6,205 nt of DNA from Micrococcales bacterium (GTDB lineage: Bacteria > Actinomycetota > Actinomycetes > S36-B12). How positions within the stretch are numbered: the stretch's first letter is position 1; every line of letters starts with the position of its first letter. The notes beneath the pieces were generated by a model. It was not told the origin of the DNA and did no database searches. It saw only the letters and a program-made list of their open reading frames with translations. Below, piece after piece: positions 1-4,852 of this stretch. Where the stretch lies: positions 12,152 to 18,356 of the forward strand of contig PBWE01000023.1 in NCBI GenBank assembly GCA_002728915.1. Direction: 5' to 3'. The position numbers and the translations under genes are program-made.

Positions 1-135
1 GACGTCCTCTTGGCAGCCGCCGCTCGACTCTTGGCAGAGCCGGACATCGATCGTCCCGTGAGCGACGTTCTGGAGCCGGCTGCTTCCGCGTTGATCGCCT
101 ACGCGCACGGGTTGCAGGCGGCCTCGAAAATCTAG
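1..135 (+). CDS. 3' end of an unidentified gene (44 codons, 5' end outside window)
   Basis: An open frame enters from the left edge and ends at the TAG at 133-135. The 44 visible residues are alanine- and leucine-rich (start DVLLAAAARLL, end GLQAASKI) and look helical, with no motif I recognise. About three quarters of the third codon positions are G or C, which fits genuine coding in this genome. It converges on holB, and its stop overlaps the holB stop through CTAG at 132-135, so there is no intergenic space between them. No terminator hairpin with a T-run is visible just downstream inside holB. In a GC-rich genome a 44-codon open frame can arise by chance, so the call rests on codon composition and on how exactly the frame fits against holB. 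Function unknown. Confidence 0.55.
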   Translation, partial: DVLLAAAARLLAEPDIDRPVSDVLEPAASALIAYAHGLQAASKI

Positions 136-1355
136 GCGACCCCGACGCGGACTTTCGGATCTTTGATCTGAACCATCACGGCTTCGAGGACTGCCCGCGG
201 GCTACTCTCCGAGAACAACACCGTGCGCTCATGCTCAAGCGCATCCATTCTGCGGACAGAATCTTCCCGGGTGGAGCCGGCAGCCATCTGTTCGATCTGG
301 GCCGTCATCTCACCGTTGATCAACTCGACTCCTGCCTGCATCTGAACGGTCAACACATCGCGAAAGAGACCGATCAAGTCGACAATCGCGCGATCAACTT
401 CATCGATGACCAGCCTCTTGCGTCGACGCTTCTGTTCCTTTGCGAGCTCTTTCGCCTCCGCGTCATGGGACCTCTTGAGTGCACCCGTCAGTCGAGTGAC
501 TCCCTCCGCGTAATAGCGGGACTTCAGCAAGTGCACTTCTTCCTCGTCCAATTGATCTGCCCGAGCATCAGCTACCGCGGATACCGCCTCGAACACTTCG
601 CCGGCAACAACTACGCAGGACGGCAAATCTCGAAGATTCATCGGGGACCGCAGGTACTGCTGTCGCCTTTCGCGGGTCATCTCGTCTGTAGCGAGCGCCC
701 GAGCACGGCCGACATGGCCTTGAGAGGCGCGAGCAGCAAACGCTGCCAGCGTTTCGTCGACTCCACAATCGTTAACCAGCATCGCAGCGATTGATACAAC
801 GGATGGGGTGCGCAAGCCAACATGGCGAGTCCGAGAAGCGATCGTCGGTAGGACGTCATTGACGCTTGGTGCGCACAGAATCCACACGGTGTGGGGCGTG
901 GGTTCCTCAAGATCTTTCAACAGATGGTTTGCTGCATCAGGCGTCAAGCGATCAGCGTCCTCGATCACGATGACACGCCAGGTGGCCGTCATCGGAGCCA
1001 GCGCCGCCATGCGGACCAGTTCTTCCGCGGTCGGCCGGAGTCGGATCACCAAGCCTTCCGGGATCTCCACGTGCACATCTGCGTGGCCACCCTGCGCAGC
1101 CGTTCGGCACGCCTGGCACGAACCACACCCGCCTTCGTCGCAGACCAGTGCGGCCGCGAAGGTCGTAGCGGCACTGGACCTACCCGATCCGGGAGGTCCC
1201 GTCACCAGCCACGCATGGGTCATCGCGGGGCCAGACTCGCCAGGGCCGTGGGCATCCCGGACCGCTGCCTGGAGCGTGACGATCACGTCATCCTGACCGA
1301 TCAGGCCGGACCACAGTGAGCGCGGACGCGAGTCCGGCAGCGAATGCGAACTCAC
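132..1355 (-). CDS. holB: DNA polymerase III delta' subunit (clamp loader)
   Basis: This is the 407-residue delta' subunit of the replicative clamp loader, which opens and loads the beta sliding clamp at primer ends in the cytoplasm. Near the N-terminus is the family signature LIGQDDV (18-24). A P-loop-like GPPGSGRS (53-60) has Arg in place of the catalytic Lys, as I recall for mycobacterial HolB, and fits a subunit that need not hydrolyse ATP. A four-cysteine zinc knuckle follows (C72, C77, C80, C83), then a Walker B-like VIVIEDADRL (128-137) and LLKDLEEP (145-152). The usual SRC arginine-finger motif reads SRT (174-176), keeping the Arg but losing the Cys. The C-terminal part is helical, with a very basic stretch (KEQKRRRKR, 306-314), as expected of the collar domain. 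The GTG start overlaps the tmk stop as GTGA. The only upstream Shine-Dalgarno-like bases are weak (GGAAC), so translation probably depends on coupling to tmk. Confidence 0.95.
   Translation of the reverse strand: MSSHSLPDSRPRSLWSGLIGQDDVIVTLQAAVRDAHGPGESGPAMTHAWLVTGPPGSGRSSAATTFAAALVCDEGGCGSCQACRTAAQGGHADVHVEIPEGLVIRLRPTAEELVRMAALAPMTATWRVIVIEDADRLTPDAANHLLKDLEEPTPHTVWILCAPSVNDVLPTIASRTRHVGLRTPSVVSIAAMLVNDCGVDETLAAFAARASQGHVGRARALATDEMTRERRQQYLRSPMNLRDLPSCVVVAGEVFEAVSAVADARADQLDEEEVHLLKSRYYAEGVTRLTGALKRSHDAEAKELAKEQKRRRKRLVIDEVDRAIVDLIGLFRDVLTVQMQAGVELINGEMTAQIEQMAAGSTREDSVRRMDALEHERTVLFSESSPRAVLEAVMVQIKDPKVRVGVA
1352..1355 (-). promoter_or_regulatory. GTGA stop/start overlap between tmk and holB
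   Basis: Read on the minus strand, the four bases are GTGA: the GTG start of holB overlaps the TGA stop of tmk. No strong ribosome binding site precedes the GTG, and no other start codon lies in the first 20 holB codons. Re-initiation by ribosomes finishing tmk is the simplest way to start holB. This is an inference from the arrangement. Confidence 0.8.
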
Positions 1356-1972
1356 CGGGACCGTTCCGTAAGTTCGCTCACCCGTTCGGCAATTCGCGCC
1401 GCAATGACGTCGGCGGCCTCGGACGCATCGATGACCAGGTACTTGTCGGGGTCTGTCGATGCGATGTCCAAGAACGCCTGTCGCACCCTGCGGTGGTAAT
1501 CCACGGGTTCGGACTCGAGTCGATCCGGTGCCTGGACTCGCGAGAGACCGATGCTCGGGTCAATATCCAAAACGATCGTCAAGTCCGGCAACAGGCCACC
1601 TGTGGCCCACAGGCTGAGATCTCTGACCCGCTCGACGCCCAGTTCACGCCCGTACCCCTGGTAAGCGACGGAGGAATCGAGGTATCTGTCGCACAAAACG
1701 ATCGCGCCTTGTTCCAACTGCGGTCTGATCACTTGATCAACGTGATCCCCGCGGGAAGCCGCAAACAGCAACGCCTCTGCCTTGTCGCTGAGCCCTTCGA
1801 AGTCTTTCCCCAGGAGCACGGCGCGAATCGCCTCTCCGGCCGGTGTACCGCCGGGCTCACGGGTCCGCACCACACGCTCACCCTTGCCCTCCAACCACGC
1901 GGCGAGGAGAGACTCTTGCGTCGACTTGCCGGCGCCTTCACCACCTTCGAAGACGATGAACAAACCGGTCAT
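1352..1972 (-). CDS. tmk: thymidylate kinase (dTMP kinase)
   Basis: Phosphorylates dTMP to dTDP with ATP, the step needed to make dTTP for DNA synthesis; cytoplasmic. At 206 residues it is a normal single-domain enzyme. The Walker A loop is GGEGAGKST (10-18). TREPGGT (37-43) is the conserved dTMP-site segment. The DRY motif is D95-R96-Y97, followed by LDSSVAYQGYGR (98-109), which surrounds the thymine and phosphate. The lid region around GLSRVQAPDRLE (142-153) carries R145 and R151. With no Arg in the P-loop, basic lid residues suggest the bacterial type II arrangement, as in the E. coli enzyme. The C-terminal segment has the usual DPDKYLVIDAS (174-184). The ATG start overlaps the topA stop as ATGA and has no clear Shine-Dalgarno sequence, so coupling to topA is likely. 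It stands alone, unlike the longer fused version I recall in Streptomyces. Confidence 0.97.
   Translation of the reverse strand: MTGLFIVFEGGEGAGKSTQESLLAAWLEGKGERVVRTREPGGTPAGEAIRAVLLGKDFEGLSDKAEALLFAASRGDHVDQVIRPQLEQGAIVLCDRYLDSSVAYQGYGRELGVERVRDLSLWATGGLLPDLTIVLDIDPSIGLSRVQAPDRLESEPVDYHRRVRQAFLDIASTDPDKYLVIDASEAADVIAARIAERVSELTERSR
1969..1972 (-). promoter_or_regulatory. ATGA stop/start overlap between topA and tmk
   Basis: Read on the minus strand, the bases are ATGA: the tmk ATG overlaps the topA TGA stop. The sequence just upstream (GTTGAGTC) has no good Shine-Dalgarno match. With the tmk-holB overlap this makes topA-tmk-holB a chain of directly abutting genes, most simply one operon with coupled translation. 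Confidence 0.8.
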
Positions 1973-4671
1973 GACTCAACAGGGCCAGCAGATGGAGCAG
2001 CTGCAACCTTCGCACGGCTGGATTTCTTCGCAGTCTTCTTCGTTGTCTTCTTCGTTGTCTTCTTGGCGGCCTTCTTGGCGGCCTTCTTGGTCGTCTTCTT
2101 CGTCGACCGCTTGGTTGTCTTCTTGCTGGGCCCTTTGGCCTTTCGTTCGGCGAGCAAATCGCTCGCGCGCTCGATGCTGACCGTCATGGGGTCATCGACC
2201 ACGCGCAGCGTCGCGTTCGTTTCGCCGTCGGTGACGTACGCACCGAAGCGCCCCTCTCGCACAACGATCAATCGTCCCGATGTCGGGTCCGCCCCGATTT
2301 CCCGCAAAGGCGCCGCGGGCTGGCCGCGACCCCGGCGCTGCTTGGGCTGGGCGAAAAGCGCGAGGGCCTGCTCCAACGTGACCGAGAAGATTTGTTCTTC
2401 TGATTCCAGCGAACGAGAATCCGTTCCCTTGGTGAGGTAGGGGCCGTAGCGTCCGTTTTGAGAGCGAATTTCCTCTCCATCGCTTGGATCGACTCCCACG
2501 ACGCGCGGCAGACGGATCAACTTCAAGGCGTCCTCGAGGGTGACTGTGCTCGGCTTCATGTCGCTCAACAGCGAAGCGGTCCGCGGCTTAGCCGATTTCG
2601 GGGAGCCCTCCGGCAAGACCTCGCTCACGTACGGGCCGTACCGACCGGACTTCGCGACGATCATGAGTTCGGTTTCGGGATCTATCCCAAGCTCTCGGTC
2701 ACCGGACGGCTCTGCAAGTAACTCCTCCGCCTTCTCAGGAGTGAGCTCATCGGGGGCGAGTCCCATCGGGACGTTCGCTCGGATCTCGCCACGTTCGACG
2801 TACGCGCCGTAGCGCCCGACCCGCAGGTGCGCGTCGCTTCCCTTGATGGGAAACGTCGCGTTGCCCCGTGCATCGATAGATCCGAGGTCTTCGGTGAGCG
2901 CCTTGACTCCCGGAAAGTCGCCGCTGACACTCGTGCCGCCGCGCCAAAACGCCTCGAGTTGCTGCACGCGATCGACGTCACCGCTCGCGACGAGGTCGAG
3001 AACGTTTTCCATGTTGGCCGTGAAGTCGTAGTCGATGAGCGCAGCGAAGTGTTCCTCCAGCAATCGAATGACGGCGAAGGCGGTGAAACTCGGGACCAGT
3101 GCCGATCCCTTCTTCCACACATAACCACGATCCAGAATCGTGGACATGATCGATGCGTACGTCGACGGCCGCCCGATACCCAACTCCTCGAGTTTCGCCA
3201 CGAGAGACGCCTCGTTGTAACGGGCCGGTGGCTTCGTCGAATGCCCCTCGGCGGTCAGGGATTCGACATCGACCTGCTGACCCTCCGATAGCGCCGGTAG
3301 TTCGCGCTCATCGTCGTCATTGGACACGTCCTTGAGAGCGGCCATGAATCCGGGGAAGGTGATGACCGTGCCGGACGCGGTGAATTCCGCGTGCCGGCCG
3401 TCCGTACTGTCCGCCGAGAGGCGCACTGTAGTGGTCGCGGTTTGCGCGTTCACCATTTGTGATGCGACGGTCCGCTTCCAGATTAAGTCGTACAGCGCGA
3501 ACTCATCCCCGACGAGTTCCCCGGCGATTTCTGCGGGCGAGCGGAAGGAGTCGCCCGAGGGTCGAATCGCTTCGTGCGCCTCCTGCGCGTTCTTCACCTT
3601 GCGGTCGTACAGCCGGGGCTTGTCTGGCACGTACTCGCCCCCGTACAACTCCCTGGCCTGGCTGCGAGCGGCGTTCAGCGCCTGCTCGGACAGCGTGGTG
3701 GAGTCGGTTCGCATGTAGGTGATGTAGCCGTTCTCGTAAAGAGACTGGGCGACCCGCATCGTCCGTTGTGCACCCCACCGAAGGCGCCCGGAAGCTTCCT
3801 GCTGCAGCGTCGAGGTCATGAAGGGTGCCTTCGGCTTTCGGGAGGAAGGCTTTTGCGTCACCGAGTCGACCGTGAAGGCCTGTCCAGTGAGCGCCGACGT
3901 CAGCGCCTGCGCCGACGCCTCATCCAGGTGGACGGCCCCCTCGCGGGACAGTCGCCCGTCGTCGTCGAAGTCCGACCCCGTCGCGACCCTCGCCCCATCG
4001 ACAGTCGCTAAACGCCCCGGGAACGGACCGGGAAGAAACTGTGCGTCGATGCCCCAGTACTCCACCGGCGTGAATGCGATGCGCTCTCGCTCACGGTCCA
4101 CCACAAGGCGAACCGCTACCGATTGGACACGTCCTGCCGATTTCGCTTCACGACCGATCTTCTTCCACAAGACCTCCGATACCGGGTAGCCATACAACCG
4201 GTCGACAACGCGGCGGGTTTCCTGCGCCTCCACCAGTCGCATGTCGAGTTCCCGTGGTTGATTGACAGCTTCCCGGATCGCCTCCGGGGTGATCTCATTG
4301 AAAACCATTCGCTTGACCGGGACTTTGGGCTTCAGGACTTCGAGTAGGTGCCACGAGATCGCTTCGCCCTCGCGATCTTCATCCGTCGCGAGGAGAAGTT
4401 CGTCCGCGTCCTTCAGGGCCGCTTTCAGTTCCTTGATGGTCGCCTTCTTCGCATCGTGGACGACGTAGTAGGTCTGGAACGCATCGTCGACGTTGACCGC
4501 CAATTTCGCCCACGGCTTCTTTCGATCTTCCGCCGGAATCTCTGATGCCTTCGAGGCGAGGTCACGAACGTGCCCAACAGACGCCAAGACCGTGTAATCG
4601 TCACCGAGGTATCCGGCGATCTTCTTCGCCTTCGCCGGTGACTCGACGATCACCAAGGTGTTGTCTGGCAC
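1969..4671 (-). CDS. topA: DNA topoisomerase I (type IA, actinobacterial form)
   Basis: Relaxes negative supercoils by cutting one strand through a tyrosine linkage and passing the other strand; acts on the nucleoid. From the GTG at 4671 it is 900 residues. The TOPRIM domain opens with LVIVESPAKAKK (6-17, catalytic E10) and carries the metal site D97-E-D99-R-E101. SAGRVQS (178-184) follows. The catalytic Tyr is Y319 in YITYMRTDS (316-324), with R321 and H366 (AHEAIRP) also present. PPARYNEASL (481-490) and GIGRPSTYA (498-506) complete the core. There are no zinc-finger cysteines. Instead the C-terminal region has four repeats with cores GRYGAYV (619-625), GRYGPYV (676-682), GRYGPYL (740-746) and GRFGAYV (807-813), then a lysine-rich tail (about 844-888). 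The open frame continues upstream into hppA, but the GTG at 4671 has a well-placed AAGGA 7 bases before it and gives the usual short TopA N-terminus. One oddity is Lys177 before SAGR, where Leu is usual. Confidence 0.97.
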   Translation of the reverse strand: MPDNTLVIVESPAKAKKIAGYLGDDYTVLASVGHVRDLASKASEIPAEDRKKPWAKLAVNVDDAFQTYYVVHDAKKATIKELKAALKDADELLLATDEDREGEAISWHLLEVLKPKVPVKRMVFNEITPEAIREAVNQPRELDMRLVEAQETRRVVDRLYGYPVSEVLWKKIGREAKSAGRVQSVAVRLVVDRERERIAFTPVEYWGIDAQFLPGPFPGRLATVDGARVATGSDFDDDGRLSREGAVHLDEASAQALTSALTGQAFTVDSVTQKPSSRKPKAPFMTSTLQQEASGRLRWGAQRTMRVAQSLYENGYITYMRTDSTTLSEQALNAARSQARELYGGEYVPDKPRLYDRKVKNAQEAHEAIRPSGDSFRSPAEIAGELVGDEFALYDLIWKRTVASQMVNAQTATTTVRLSADSTDGRHAEFTASGTVITFPGFMAALKDVSNDDDERELPALSEGQQVDVESLTAEGHSTKPPARYNEASLVAKLEELGIGRPSTYASIMSTILDRGYVWKKGSALVPSFTAFAVIRLLEEHFAALIDYDFTANMENVLDLVASGDVDRVQQLEAFWRGGTSVSGDFPGVKALTEDLGSIDARGNATFPIKGSDAHLRVGRYGAYVERGEIRANVPMGLAPDELTPEKAEELLAEPSGDRELGIDPETELMIVAKSGRYGPYVSEVLPEGSPKSAKPRTASLLSDMKPSTVTLEDALKLIRLPRVVGVDPSDGEEIRSQNGRYGPYLTKGTDSRSLESEEQIFSVTLEQALALFAQPKQRRGRGQPAAPLREIGADPTSGRLIVVREGRFGAYVTDGETNATLRVVDDPMTVSIERASDLLAERKAKGPSKKTTKRSTKKTTKKAAKKAAKKTTKKTTKKTAKKSSRAKVAAAPSAGPVES
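2008..2127 (-). repeat. short tandem repeats encoding the lysine-rich tail of TopA
   Basis: Residues 849-888 of TopA contain 18 Lys and 2 Arg in 40 positions, arranged with a period of four residues as KKTT and KKAA units. The DNA is correspondingly repetitive. On the plus strand, GTCTTCTTCGTT- and GGCCTTCTTGGC-type 12-base units run in tandem at about 2033-2100, and a degenerate continuation reaches about 2126. Basic tails of this kind occur in other actinobacterial TopA proteins, where they aid DNA binding and processive relaxation. The exact number of units is the part of the gene most likely to vary between strains or to be misassembled. Confidence 0.85.
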
Positions 4672-4678
4672 GTAGGCG

Positions 4679-4686
4679 TCCTTCCC
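4679..4686 (-). promoter_or_regulatory. Shine-Dalgarno sequence that decides the topA start
   Basis: On the minus strand GGGAAGGA is followed by seven bases (CGCCTAC) and then GTG at 4671. The AAGGA core pairs with the 16S rRNA tail at normal spacing. It is the best ribosome binding site upstream of the TopA core motif LVIVESP and outranks the in-frame TTG at 4758 and all starts further upstream. Confidence 0.75.
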
Positions 4687-4727
4687 GTCATCGTGGATAC
4701 CGAACGACTCGGATCCGACTGCGACGG

Positions 4728-4758
4728 AGTCTGACGGTAGGACATCCGTTGCTGTCAA
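4728..4758 (-). promoter_or_regulatory. candidate topA promoter
   Basis: A perfect TTGACA -35 hexamer lies at 4758-4753 on the minus strand. The best-positioned -10-like hexamer is CAGACT at 4733-4728, 19 bases downstream, which is a slightly long spacer. Transcription would begin near 4720 and give a leader of about 50 bases before the GTG. The -10 is imperfect, so this is a candidate only. Its position between the hppA hairpin and the topA ribosome binding site is what a separate topA-tmk-holB transcription unit needs. Confidence 0.4.
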
Positions 4759-4784
4759 CTCGGCACCGCCACGGTAAGCGGCGT

Positions 4785-4826
4785 CCGCCCGGGCATTCCC
4801 CGTAGGGGAATGGGGGTCCCGGGCGG
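4785..4826 (-). terminator. large GC-rich hairpin after hppA, probable terminator
   Basis: An outer 9-base stem, CCGCCCGGG (4785-4793) with CCCGGGCGG (4818-4826), encloses an inner 7-base stem, ATTCCCC (4795-4801) with GGGGAAT (4805-4811), with a three-base loop. The internal loop is lopsided: one base on one side, six on the other. It starts 27 bases beyond the hppA stop. No T-run follows on either strand, so it resembles the U-less hairpins proposed as terminators in actinobacteria. It could instead be an mRNA 3' stabiliser, or part of a topA leader if transcription reads through from hppA. Confidence 0.55.
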
Positions 4827-4852
4827 CCGTCCGACTATCGGATTCTTGCCGT

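Noticed and set aside
1316..2440. A 374-codon plus-strand open frame with a strongly hydrophobic FFVVF/FLAAF stretch that looks like a membrane protein.
   Set aside because: It lies antisense to tmk, topA and the start of holB. The hydrophobic stretch is just the reverse complement of the Lys/Ala/Thr codons of the TopA tail. There is no independent support.
4706..4731. A small inverted repeat (GACTC ... GAGTC) and the palindrome TCGGATCCGA in the topA leader.
   Set aside because: The stem is only five bases and mismatches follow. The palindrome is short enough to occur by chance, so it is not supported as an operator.
4734..4758. TACCGT as a TANNNT-type -10 paired with the TTGACA box.
   Set aside because: The spacer would be only 13 bases, too short for a primary sigma factor promoter.
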